A stretch of DNA of 64,000 nucleotides from assembly GCF_005877055.1 (NCBI RefSeq), contig NZ_CP039424.1, positions 744,001 to 808,000 of the forward strand, given 5' to 3'. This DNA is from Citricoccus sp. SGAir0253 (lineage in GTDB: Bacteria; Actinomycetota; Actinomycetes; Actinomycetales; Micrococcaceae). The notes under the pieces were generated by a model. The model did not search any database. It was not told the DNA's origin and saw only the letters and a program-made list of their open reading frames with translations. Below, one piece after another: positions 1-6,963 of this stretch (positions are counted from its first letter, which is position 1; every line of letters begins with the position of its first letter). The position numbers and the translations under genes are program-made.

Positions 1-135
1 CTCGGCGGCTCCGCCCGGCCCGCCCTCGGCCCGGGCCGGCTGACGTCCGCCCTCGCCCCGGCCACGCTGCTCCCGCCGCCCGCGAGGGAGGCCGCCGGGG
101 CCGCCGTCGGGCCCGCGGCGCCCCGGGAGGTCCCG

Positions 136-951
136 GTGACGCTGTCCTCCTCCTCGGTGTTCCCGCTGGGCACCCAGGACGTCTTCGCCATGGCCGAGGA
201 CCTCGGCTACGACGGCGTGGAGGTCATGGTGACCCACAACTCGTGGTCCCAGGACGGCGCCCAGCTGAACCGGCTGGCGCAGCGGCACTCCATGCCGATC
301 CACTCCATCCACGCCCCCACGCTGCTGTTCACCCAGCAGGTGTGGGGCTCGGCGTGGAACAAGCTCGCCAAGAGCGCGGACCTGGCCCGCGAGGTGGGCG
401 CCGAGGTGGTCGTGGCCCACCCGCCGTTCCGCTGGCAGGGCAACTACGCCTCGGGCTTCGCCGAGGGCATCCAGGAGCTCATGGAGGCCACGGGCGTGCT
501 GATCTGCGTGGAGAACATGTACCCGTGGCGCGCCGGTGGACGCGAGGCCAAGATGTACCTGCCGCACTGGGACCCCGTGTCCCAGGGCTACGAGCACGTG
601 ACGTGGGACTTCTCCCACGCGGCGATCGCCCAGGAGGACTCCCTGGACGCGTTCCGCGCGCTCGGGTCCCGGCTGCGGCACGTCCACCTGACGGACGGCA
701 CCGCCAACGGCAAGGACGAGCACATGCTCCCGGGCGAGGGCGACCAGCCCGTGGCCGAGGCGCTGCGGTTCCTGGGCGAGTCCGGCTGGGACGGCGCCGT
801 GTGCGTCGAGGTGGGCACCCGCCGGGCCAAGTACGCCGGGGAGCGCGAGGAGATGCTCGCCTACTGCCTCGACTTCGCCCGCACCAGCCTCGCCGCCGGG
901 GCCGCGACCGCGGCCGGCGGCACCGAACCGACCGAGAGGACCACCGCGTGA
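136..951 (+). CDS. Sugar phosphate isomerase/epimerase-like TIM-barrel protein, 5' end uncertain
   Basis: The 271-residue product resembles the xylose isomerase-like TIM-barrel (AP endonuclease 2) superfamily. Visible motifs are GYDGVEVMV near the N-terminus, LICVENMYP in the middle, a WDFSHA segment, and HVHLTDG followed by a GEGD segment near the C-terminus; the acidic and histidine residues in these are where the family binds a divalent metal. The substrate cannot be told. The GTG at 136 is the first start codon available, but the frame is open back to base 1 and the residues just upstream (REVPVTLSSSS) look like part of the first beta strand, so the true start may lie before the window. 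The stop overlaps the proC start by 4 bases, so the two are probably co-transcribed. Confidence 0.75.
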   Translation: MTLSSSSVFPLGTQDVFAMAEDLGYDGVEVMVTHNSWSQDGAQLNRLAQRHSMPIHSIHAPTLLFTQQVWGSAWNKLAKSADLAREVGAEVVVAHPPFRWQGNYASGFAEGIQELMEATGVLICVENMYPWRAGGREAKMYLPHWDPVSQGYEHVTWDFSHAAIAQEDSLDAFRALGSRLRHVHLTDGTANGKDEHMLPGEGDQPVAEALRFLGESGWDGAVCVEVGTRRAKYAGEREEMLAYCLDFARTSLAAGAATAAGGTEPTERTTA

Positions 952-1775
952 AGATCGCCCTGCTGGGACTGGGGAACATGAACGGCGCCATCCTGGCCGG
1001 GATGCTCGCCGCGGGCACGGAGCCGTCCTCCGTGTGCGCGACCGTGCACTCCGAGGACAGCGCCCGCGCCGCCGAGGAGCGCCACGGGATCGCCGTGCAC
1101 TCCACGGAGCGCAACCCGGAGGCCAACCGGAACTCGGCCTCGGGGGCGGACGTGGTGGTGCTGGGCGTGAAGCCCCGGTACATCCTCACCCTGTGCCGGG
1201 AGATCGCCGGCTCGCTGTCCCCGGACGCCGTGGTGGTCTCCGTGGCGGCGGGCATCCCCCTCGGCGCGATGGCCGCGCAGCTGCCCGAGGGCCAGCCGGT
1301 GGTGCGCACCATGCCGAACACCCCGCTCACCGTGGGCCTGGGCACCGTGGGCCTGGCCGCCGGGCCGTCCGTGACCGAGGCGCAGGCGGACCGGGCCGCC
1401 GCCCTGTTCGAGGGCTCGGGGACCGTGCACCGCGTGCCCGAGGACCAGCTCGACGCCGTGGCCGCCGTCTCCGGCTCGGGCCCGGCCTACGCGTTCCTGC
1501 TGGCCGAGCTGATGGCCGCCGGGGGAGAGGAACTCGGCCTGGACGCGGGGCTGGCGCGGGAGCTGGCCCGCTCCACGGTGGCCGGCGCCGGCCGGATGCT
1601 GGCCGAGCCCGGGGTGGACCCGGCGGCCCTGCGGCGCGCGGTGACGAGCCCGAACGGGACCACCGAGGCCGCGGTGACCTCGTTCCTGGACGCGGGGCTG
1701 GCGCGGCTGCTCGCGGACGGCATGCGCGCCTCCGCCGCGCGCAGCGCCGAGATCAGCCGCGAGTTCGCCGGCTGA
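948..1775 (+). CDS. proC: Pyrroline-5-carboxylate reductase
   Basis: This 275-residue protein catalyses the last step of proline synthesis, NAD(P)H-dependent reduction of pyrroline-5-carboxylate. The N-terminus MKIALLGLGNMNGAILAGML is the Rossmann dinucleotide site (G-x-G-x-x-N/G). VVRTMPNTP and the SGSGPAYAF segment with the downstream TSPNGTTEAA are family signatures of the substrate and dimer region. The length is normal for ProC. The GTG start at 948 shares four bases with the stop of the upstream isomerase gene, which indicates translational coupling. In mycobacteria proC is followed by a small HTH gene and bS22; here those two genes occur about 3.7 kb further on, after trkA, trkH and acuC. 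Confidence 0.95.
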   Translation: MKIALLGLGNMNGAILAGMLAAGTEPSSVCATVHSEDSARAAEERHGIAVHSTERNPEANRNSASGADVVVLGVKPRYILTLCREIAGSLSPDAVVVSVAAGIPLGAMAAQLPEGQPVVRTMPNTPLTVGLGTVGLAAGPSVTEAQADRAAALFEGSGTVHRVPEDQLDAVAAVSGSGPAYAFLLAELMAAGGEELGLDAGLARELARSTVAGAGRMLAEPGVDPAALRRAVTSPNGTTEAAVTSFLDAGLARLLADGMRASAARSAEISREFAG

Positions 1776-1809
1776 CCCGGCGGGGGAGCCGGCGCGGTCC
1801 TGCCCCCGT

Positions 1810-1831
1810 GGGCCGGCACCGGGGCCGGCCC
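1810..1831. terminator. Candidate bidirectional terminator between convergent proC and trkA
   Basis: A 7-bp inverted repeat (GGGCCGG at 1810-1816 and CCGGCCC at 1825-1831) with an 8-base loop lies in the 63-base gap between two convergent genes. There is no T run, which is usual in very GC-rich actinobacteria. Similar GC-rich pairings arise easily by chance here, so the call is weak. Confidence 0.35.
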
Positions 1832-1838
1832 GGCCGGC

Positions 1839-2510
1839 TCAGGGCCGGGCCGCGAACCGCTCCAGCAGGTCGGTGTGGCCCGAGACGATGAGCGTGTCCC
1901 GCGGCCCGACCTTCGTGTCCGGCTGGGCGTAGGTGAAGTCCTCGCCCGGGGTCTTCACGCCCACGATCGTCACCCCGTACTTGGCGCGGATGTTGGACTC
2001 CGCGAGGGTGAAGCCGACCGCCTCCATGGGCGGGTACATCTTGACGATCGCGAAGTCGTCGTCGAACTCGATGAAGTCCAGCATGCGCCCGCCCACGAGG
2101 TGCGCGGCGCGCACGCCGGCGTCGTGCTCGGGGAAGATCACGTGGTGGGCGCCGATGCGCCGCAGGATCTTGCCGTGGGCCGGGGTGATCGCCTTGACCC
2201 AGATGTTGTCCACGCCGAGGTCCACGAGGTTCACGGTGATCAGCACCGAGGACTCGATCGAGGTGCCCACGCCGACCACGGCGGTGGCGAACTCCTGGGC
2301 GCCGAGCTGGCGCAGGGCCTCCATGTCCGTGGCGTCCGCCTCCACCACGTGGGTGAGCACCCCGGAGAAGCGCTGGACGAGCCCGGGGTCGCGCTCGATG
2401 GCCATGACCTCCCGGCCCTGGGCCACCAGCTGCTCGGCCACGGCGGCGCCGAAGCGGCCGAGGCCGACCACGAGCACGGGGGCGTGCGGGTCCGGACGGT
2501 TCTCAGCCAA
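1839..2510 (-). CDS. trkA: Trk system potassium uptake protein, NAD-binding regulatory subunit
   Basis: This is a 223-residue cytoplasmic RCK/KTN regulator of a potassium channel-transporter. An N-terminal Rossmann fold is shown by VLVVGLGRFGAAVAEQL (G-x-G-x-x-G) with the acidic IERDP at the end of beta 2. An RCK_C domain follows in the last ~80 residues. I chose the TTG at 2510 because it comes just before the Rossmann fold, has a GAGGAG ribosome-binding sequence about 9 bases upstream, and overlaps the trkH stop by 8 bases. Longer starts would extend into trkH coding sequence. The single-RCK length is typical of actinobacterial KtrA/TrkA proteins. It follows trkH in one minus-strand operon. 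Confidence 0.9.
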   Translation of the reverse strand: MAENRPDPHAPVLVVGLGRFGAAVAEQLVAQGREVMAIERDPGLVQRFSGVLTHVVEADATDMEALRQLGAQEFATAVVGVGTSIESSVLITVNLVDLGVDNIWVKAITPAHGKILRRIGAHHVIFPEHDAGVRAAHLVGGRMLDFIEFDDDFAIVKMYPPMEAVGFTLAESNIRAKYGVTIVGVKTPGEDFTYAQPDTKVGPRDTLIVSGHTDLLERFAARP

Positions 2511-3975
2511 TGACGGGCCTCTCCTCGGGGTAGCGGAACAGGATCCGCCGCTGGCGCAGCGCCAGGGCGGACGCGAAGGTGATCGTACCAACACGGCCGG
2601 AGAACATCAGGGCCGAGAGCACGTACTTCCCGGACGGCGGCAGGTCCTCGCTCAGCCCCGAGGTCAGCCCGCAGGTGCCGAAGGCGGACAGCACCTCGAA
2701 CAGCGGCCGCTGCAGGGACTCGTCGGCGATCGCCACGAGCGCCATGGTGCCCACCAGCACGAGGGTGGCGCCGAGCGCGAGGACGGCGATGGCCACGCGC
2801 AGCGACTCGGGGGCGATCGTGCGGCCGTGCGCGGTGACCTCCCGGTCGCCGCGGGCCTCGGCCACGATGGCCAGGAACATCACGGCGATCGTGCTGACCT
2901 TGATGCCGCCGGCCGTGGAGGCCGAGCCGCCGCCGGCGAACATCAGGGCGTCCGTGAGCAGGATGGTCTCGGGCGTCTGGTCGTTCATGTCGAACACGGA
3001 GAAGCCGCCCGAGCGCGGCATCACGGAGGTGAAGACGGCGTACTGCACGCGCCCGGCCGGCCCGAACCGGCCCAGCGTCTCGGGGTTGTTCCATTCGAAC
3101 AGCCCGATCAGCACGGCCCCGGCCACGAGCAGGACCACCGTGGTGGTGACGGTGAGCTTGGCGTGCAGGTTCCAGCGCGACCAGTGCCAGCGGTGCTGCA
3201 TCAGCACCATGACCACGGGGAAGCCCAGGGCGCCGGCGAAGACGCCGACCGTGATCGTCCAGATGATCCACGGGTCGCCCACGAAGGACTCGAGCCCGTC
3301 CACGTGGATCACGAAGCCGGCGTTGTTGAAGGAGGACACGGCGTAGAACACGCCGTTCCACAGTCCCTCCCACAGCGAGCCGGTGTGCGCGATGAACCGC
3401 GGCACGAGCACGAGGGCGAGGATGCCCTCGAGGGTCACCGAGGTGAGGACCACCACGCGCAGCAGCGAGCCGACCTCCCCGATCCGGCCGGTCGTCATGC
3501 CCTCCTGCGTGATGAGCTTGGAGCGCACGCCCAGCCGCTTGGACACCACCAGGGACAGCAGCGCGGCCATGGACAGGATGCCCAGGCCGCCGACCTGGAT
3601 GGCCACCAGGATGATCAGCTGGCCCAGGAAGCTCCAGTGCTCGGCCGTGTTGACGGTGGTCAGCCCGGTCACCGACACCGCCGAGGTGGCCACGAACAGC
3701 GCGTCGTGCAGGGGCGTCACCCGGCCGGACTGGGAGGCCGCCGGCAGCGAGAGCAGGGCGGTGAAGAGCAGGGTCACCAGGGCGAAGGCGAGCAGGGCCG
3801 CGCGCGCGGGCGAGGCCCCGGCGACGGCGGCCACGAACTGCCGCAGGCGGGCGGCGGCGCCGCGCAGGCCGGTGGGACCCCCGGGGCCCGGACGGACCAG
3901 GGGGCCGGGGGACGGCGTCGAGGCCCGCGCCGCGGCGCGGGGCCGCGGGAAGGTCTCGGGCTTCGGCCGGGTCAT
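2503..3975 (-). CDS. trkH: TrkH family potassium uptake membrane subunit
   Basis: The 490-residue polytopic membrane protein is the ion-conducting TrkH/KtrB-type subunit. It has a Pro/Arg-rich cytoplasmic N-terminus of about 50 residues, then repeated membrane-pore-membrane units. The selectivity-filter regions are visible as ATSAVSVTGLTT, SSFNNAGF, SVMPRSGGFSVFD and SAFGTCGLTSGLS, each with the conserved glycine. The ATG at 3975 is chosen because GGAAGG sits directly upstream and the sequence further upstream does not resemble the family. It is translationally coupled to trkA through an 8-base overlap. Expected role: low-affinity potassium uptake controlled by nucleotide binding to TrkA. Confidence 0.92.
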   Translation of the reverse strand: MTRPKPETFPRPRAAARASTPSPGPLVRPGPGGPTGLRGAAARLRQFVAAVAGASPARAALLAFALVTLLFTALLSLPAASQSGRVTPLHDALFVATSAVSVTGLTTVNTAEHWSFLGQLIILVAIQVGGLGILSMAALLSLVVSKRLGVRSKLITQEGMTTGRIGEVGSLLRVVVLTSVTLEGILALVLVPRFIAHTGSLWEGLWNGVFYAVSSFNNAGFVIHVDGLESFVGDPWIIWTITVGVFAGALGFPVVMVLMQHRWHWSRWNLHAKLTVTTTVVLLVAGAVLIGLFEWNNPETLGRFGPAGRVQYAVFTSVMPRSGGFSVFDMNDQTPETILLTDALMFAGGGSASTAGGIKVSTIAVMFLAIVAEARGDREVTAHGRTIAPESLRVAIAVLALGATLVLVGTMALVAIADESLQRPLFEVLSAFGTCGLTSGLSEDLPPSGKYVLSALMFSGRVGTITFASALALRQRRILFRYPEERPVIG

Positions 3976-4061
3976 GCGCACCTTCCGACGTCGGGACGCC
4001 ACCATCATCCTCCATCGGGACCGCAATGTGTCATCCCGCCCCGGAACGACCCCGGGGAGCC

Positions 4062-4075
4062 TAGGCTGGTCGGTG
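4062..4075 (+). promoter_or_regulatory. -10 element for near-leaderless acuC mRNA
   Basis: TAGGCT at 4062-4067 matches the actinobacterial -10 consensus TANNNT. It lies 5 bases before a GTG (4073) and 8 before the ATG (4076), so the mRNA probably starts at or next to the initiation codon. Confidence 0.4.
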
Positions 4076-5290
4076 ATGACCACCACATCCCGCGCCGCCG
4101 TGCCGACCGCCATCGTCTGGGACGAGGCGCTGCTGCAGTACGAGTTCAGCCGGGCGCACCCGATGGCGCCCGTCCGGCTCGACCTGACCCACCGCCTGTG
4201 CCGGGACCTCGGCCTGCTCGACCGGCCCGGGGTGCGGATCCTCGCCCCCGAGGTGGCCGACGACGCCCTGCTGGCCACCGTGCACGACCCCGAGTACGTC
4301 CGGGCCGTGCGCTCGGTGAGCGGCGGGGAGGTGGCGGACCGGCGGGACCTGGGCCTCGGCAGCGAGGACAACCCCGTGTTCCCCCACCTGCACGAGGCCG
4401 CCGCCCGCATCGTCGGCGGCTCCGTGGCGGCGGCCGAGGAGGTCTGGTCCGGCCGGGTGCGGCACGCGGTGAACGTCGCCGGCGGGCTGCACCACGCCGC
4501 GCGGGGCCACGCGAGCGGGTTCTGCATCTACAACGACTGCGCCGCGGCCATCCGCCGGCTGCTGGACCTCGGCGCCGAGCGCGTGGCCTACGTGGACCTG
4601 GACGCCCACCACGGGGACGGCGTCGAGTCCATCTTCTGGGACGACCCGCGCGTGCTGACGATCTCGGTCCACGAGACGGGCATCTCGCTGTTCCCGGGCA
4701 GCGGCTTCGCCAACGACGTCGGCGGCCCGGAGGCCCTGGGTTCCGCCGTCAACGTGGCGCTGCCGCCGGGCACGGGGGACTCCGGGTTCCTGCGCGCGGT
4801 GCACGCGGTGGTGCCGCAGCTGCTGGGCGCCTTCGCGCCGGACGCCCTGGTCACCCAGCACGGCTGCGACGGCCACCGGGACGACCCGCTGACCAACCTC
4901 ACCATGTCCGTGGAGGGCCAGCGCCAGCTCGCCCTGGACGCCGCCGACTGGGCGCGGGACCACGCGCACGACCGGTGGCTGGCCACGGGCGGCGGGGGCT
5001 ACAGCCCCTACTCCGTGGTGCCGCGGACGTGGAGCCACCTGGTGGCCGTGGCCACGGGCCGGCCCCTGGCCCCGGAGACACCGGTGCCGGCCGAGTGGCG
5101 CCGGTACGCCGAGCAGTGCGCGGGGGAGGGCGCCCACGAGCGGATCCCTGCGCTGATGTCCGACGGGGTCGATGTCTGGTGGCGGTCCTGGGAGGTCGGG
5201 TACGACCCGTCCGACGCGATCGACCAGACCATCATGGCCACCCGGAAGTCGGTCTTCCCCTACCACGGTCTCGACCCGTGGTTCGACTGA
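4076..5290 (+). CDS. acuC: Acetoin utilization AcuC-type / class I histone deacetylase family protein
   Basis: The 404-residue protein belongs to the zinc-dependent arginase/deacetylase fold. Signature segments are GGLHHAARGHASGFC, the metal-binding VDLDAHHGDGVE, SVHETGISLFPGSG and the later QHGCDGHRDDP and GGGGYSPYS. These fit AcuC, which in Bacillus and actinobacteria removes acetyl groups from proteins such as acetyl-CoA synthetase; the substrate here is inferred. Start: ATG at 4076, with an in-frame GTG one codon earlier that could be the true leaderless start. It stands alone, transcribed away from the trk operon. Confidence 0.88.
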   Translation: MTTTSRAAVPTAIVWDEALLQYEFSRAHPMAPVRLDLTHRLCRDLGLLDRPGVRILAPEVADDALLATVHDPEYVRAVRSVSGGEVADRRDLGLGSEDNPVFPHLHEAAARIVGGSVAAAEEVWSGRVRHAVNVAGGLHHAARGHASGFCIYNDCAAAIRRLLDLGAERVAYVDLDAHHGDGVESIFWDDPRVLTISVHETGISLFPGSGFANDVGGPEALGSAVNVALPPGTGDSGFLRAVHAVVPQLLGAFAPDALVTQHGCDGHRDDPLTNLTMSVEGQRQLALDAADWARDHAHDRWLATGGGGYSPYSVVPRTWSHLVAVATGRPLAPETPVPAEWRRYAEQCAGEGAHERIPALMSDGVDVWWRSWEVGYDPSDAIDQTIMATRKSVFPYHGLDPWFD

Positions 5291-5302
5291 CACGCCGGGT
5301 TA

Positions 5303-5308
5303 TATGCT
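5303..5308 (+). promoter_or_regulatory. Possible -10 element upstream of the small HTH gene
   Basis: TATGCT at 5303-5308 lies in an unusually AT-rich patch just after acuC. The 138-base gap down to 5429 shows no tRNA fold and no convincing small gene. No clear -35 was found, so the call is tentative. Confidence 0.3.
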
Positions 5309-5428
5309 GGGGACACATGCGCACCGTGACGCGCGTGCGCCGGGTGTTCGCTACGTTATCCCCCAGGCCTCCGGTCTGGCGCGGCGGACTCCGCCCGGTG
5401 CCAGGCCAATGGGAATGAGGATGTCAAC

Positions 5429-5653
5429 GTGGGAGACGACGGTAGCCTTGCCGACACGCGTTTCATGACCGTCACCGAGGTCGCCGAGATGATGCGCGTC
5501 TCGCGCATGACGGTGTACCGGATGATCCACGCCGGGGAGGTCCCGGCCGTGCGGTTCGGGCGGTCCTACCGCGTCCCCGAGAGCGCGGTGCAGCAGATCC
5601 TGAGGGCCGGCGGCACGGAGCCGCGGGCCACCGGGACCGACGACCGGCACTGA
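5429..5653 (+). CDS. Small helix-turn-helix (excisionase/MerR-like, BldC-type) DNA-binding protein
   Basis: The 74-residue protein is one winged HTH domain: MTVTEVAEMMRVSRMTVYR is the helix-turn-helix and AVRFGRSYRVPESAV the wing. It matches the pattern of the actinobacterial excisionase-family regulators that lie next to bS22 (Rv0500A-like in Mycobacterium), relatives of BldC. Regulated genes are unknown. The GTG at 5429 has a GAGGAT sequence about 9 bases upstream. Codons of the first 12 residues are not conserved in such proteins, so a later ATG (MTVTEV) is also possible. Its neighbour bS22 follows after a 127-base structured gap. Confidence 0.85.
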   Translation: MGDDGSLADTRFMTVTEVAEMMRVSRMTVYRMIHAGEVPAVRFGRSYRVPESAVQQILRAGGTEPRATGTDDRH

Positions 5654-5692
5654 CGACGGCGTTCCCGGTTCGTCGCCCGCCCGCGCGCAGGG

Positions 5693-5698
5693 TAAGGT
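5693..5698 (+). promoter_or_regulatory. Candidate -10 element for bS22
   Basis: TAAGGT at 5693-5698 fits TANNNT and would give an mRNA with a leader of roughly 75 bases before the bS22 start at 5781. A separate promoter makes sense for a highly expressed ribosomal protein, but no good -35 is visible. Confidence 0.35.
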
Positions 5699-5720
5699 GT
5701 TAGGGAACGTTTTGACCTAG

Positions 5721-5751
5721 GACGACGGACCGCCAGCAGGCGTCCGTCGTC
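5721..5751 (+). promoter_or_regulatory. Stable hairpin in the bS22 5' leader
   Basis: GACGACGGAC (5721-5730) pairs perfectly with GTCCGTCGTC (5742-5751), and three more pairs form inside after one bulged C, leaving a 4-base AGCA loop. It ends 29 bases before the bS22 start codon and leaves the ribosome-binding region (AAGAGG) free. It may be an attenuator or autoregulatory element, or a terminator of the upstream HTH gene. Confidence 0.45.
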
Positions 5752-5780
5752 AGTTCACCAACCAAGCAAGAGGTTTCCCT

Positions 5781-5879
5781 ATGGGTTCTGTGATCAAGAA
5801 GCGCCGTAAGCGTATGTCGAAGAAGAAGCACCGCAAGCTGCTTCGCAAGACCCGCCACCAGCGCCGCAACAAGAAGTAA
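5781..5879 (+). CDS. Small ribosomal subunit protein bS22 (AURKAIP1/COX24 domain), 32 aa
   Basis: This tiny gene encodes a very basic peptide ([20 protein letters not shown], then [12 protein letters not shown]), the hallmark of the actinobacterial ribosomal protein bS22, which binds in the small subunit near the decoding region. It carries the AURKAIP1/COX24 domain pattern [20 protein letters not shown] lies about 8 bases before the ATG. Codon use differs from the neighbours (many AAG, CGT, GGT and a TAA stop), as expected for a highly translated gene. The HTH gene upstream and a strong terminator downstream bracket it. Confidence 0.95.
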   Translation: MGSVIKKRRKRMSKKKHRKLLRKTRHQRRNKK

Positions 5880-5902
5880 GCGCAGCCGACCGCTCGCGCC
5901 GA

Positions 5903-5940
5903 CACGGGGCCGTCCCGCCGCCAGGCGGGACGGCCCCGTG
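5903..5940 (+). terminator. Strong hairpin terminator after bS22
   Basis: A perfect 17-bp stem (5903-5919 with 5924-5940) closes a 4-base loop, 23 bases after the bS22 stop. It is the longest perfect inverted repeat noticed in the window and should end the bS22 transcript. No T tract follows. Confidence 0.8.
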
Positions 5941-5961
5941 CGCTCTGCCCCGGAGGACCAC

Positions 5962-6237
5962 ATGACGACGACTCCCGATCCCGCGGCCGCGGTGCCCGAC
6001 GTGGCCCTGCTCGTCAAGGACGGCTGCCACCTGTGCGCCGACGCGATCGCGGTGGTGGACGAGGTCTGCACCCGGCTCGGCGTGCCCTGGCGGGCGGTGG
6101 ACGTGGCCCGGGACCCGGTGCTGGCCGAGCGCCACGCCGAGGAGATCCCGGTGCTGATGGTCGACGGCGTGCAGCGCGACTTCTGGCGCATCGACCCTCT
6201 CCGGCTGGAGCGGCTGCTCGCCGCGGGACGGCCGTGA
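5962..6237 (+). CDS. Glutaredoxin-like thiol protein
   Basis: The 91-residue protein has a thioredoxin fold pattern with the redox motif C-H-L-C in VKDGCHLCADA near residue 25 and the cis-proline segment EEIPVLMVDG. It belongs to the short glutaredoxin-like (DUF836) group rather than classical thioredoxins. Start: ATG at 5962 with a GGAGGA sequence 4-9 bases upstream; an upstream in-frame GTG would lie inside the terminator stem. The stop overlaps the rex start by 4 bases (GTGA), so a redox protein and a redox-sensing repressor are co-expressed, a pairing common in actinobacteria. Confidence 0.85.
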   Translation: MTTTPDPAAAVPDVALLVKDGCHLCADAIAVVDEVCTRLGVPWRAVDVARDPVLAERHAEEIPVLMVDGVQRDFWRIDPLRLERLLAAGRP

Positions 6238-6920
6238 GCGCCGGTCCGCCGCCCGGATCCGGGTTGTCCCGCCGCACGGTGGCCCGACTGCCCGTGTACC
6301 TGCGCGCCCTGGCGGCGCTGGCCGCGGACGGGATCACGCGCGTGTCCTCCACCGGGCTGGCCGAGCGCACCGGCGTCGGCCCCCCGCTGGTGCGGCGCGA
6401 CCTGGCGGGCCTGGGACAGCTGGGCCGCCGCGGCGTCGGCTACCCCGTGGCCGCGCTCCAGCAGGCGATCAGCCGGGCGCTGGGGCTGGCCGAGGACCAG
6501 CCCGTCGTGCTCGTCGGCGCCGGCCACCTGGGCTCCGCGCTGGCCGGCTACGACGGCTTCGCCGGCCGGGGGCTGCGCATCTGCGCCGTGCTCGACGCCG
6601 ACCGGCGGGTCATCGGGGAGCGCCGTGGCCCGATCGCGGTCCGCGCGGTCGACGACCTCGAGGACGTGGTGGCCGAGACCGGGGCGCGCCTGGCCATCCT
6701 CGCCGTCCCGGCCGCGACGGCCCAGGCCATGGCGGACCGGCTCGTGGCCGCCGGCATCCAGGGGCTGCTGAACTTCGCGCCCGTGGAGCTCGCCGTGCCC
6801 GCCCGGGTGGCCGTGCGCGCCGTGGACCTGTCCACCGAGCTGCAGATCCTCGCCTTCCACCAGGCCGAGCTGTCCTCCGACCGGCCGGGCCGGGGGCCGG
6901 CCCCGGCGGCACGTCCGTAG
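6234..6920 (+). CDS. rex: Redox-sensing transcriptional repressor Rex
   Basis: The 228-residue protein senses the NADH/NAD+ ratio and represses respiratory and fermentative genes when NADH is low. An N-terminal winged helix is shown by SRRTVARLPVYLRAL and VRRDLAGLGQLGRRGVGYPV (the latter a Rex signature). A Rossmann domain follows with VVLVGAGHLGSALAGY (G-x-G-x-x-G) near residue 90, and the C-terminal swap helix contains NFAPVELAVP and VDLSTELQILAFH. The GTG start at 6234 overlaps the preceding glutaredoxin gene. No clear Rex operator was found in this window. Confidence 0.93.
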   Translation: MSAGPPPGSGLSRRTVARLPVYLRALAALAADGITRVSSTGLAERTGVGPPLVRRDLAGLGQLGRRGVGYPVAALQQAISRALGLAEDQPVVLVGAGHLGSALAGYDGFAGRGLRICAVLDADRRVIGERRGPIAVRAVDDLEDVVAETGARLAILAVPAATAQAMADRLVAAGIQGLLNFAPVELAVPARVAVRAVDLSTELQILAFHQAELSSDRPGRGPAPAARP

Positions 6921-6946
6921 CCGGGCCGCAGGCGCGGGCGGCCCGG
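6921..6946. terminator. Bidirectional terminator between convergent rex and the membrane protein gene
   Basis: A 9-bp perfect stem (CCGGGCCGC at 6921-6929, GCGGCCCGG at 6938-6946) with an 8-base loop starts directly after the rex stop codon and lies before the stop of the convergent gene. Confidence 0.55.
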
Positions 6947-6963
6947 ACCGGCCGCCGTCGGGC

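Noticed and set aside
1810-1831. Strong terminator after proC
   Set aside because: Only a 7-bp stem; kept as a weak candidate, not a confident call.
1933-5418. Very long plus-strand open frame opposite trkA, trkH and across acuC
   Set aside because: It is antisense to well-supported genes and gives low-complexity Arg/Gly/His-rich protein, an effect of high GC third positions.
5291-5428. Gap before the HTH gene considered for a tRNA or small RNA
   Set aside because: No cloverleaf or T-loop sequence is visible; short frame at 5317 lacks support.
6033-6233. Longer version of Rex starting upstream
   Set aside because: The extra residues are antisense/out-of-frame reading of the glutaredoxin gene; the GTG at 6234 fits Rex.
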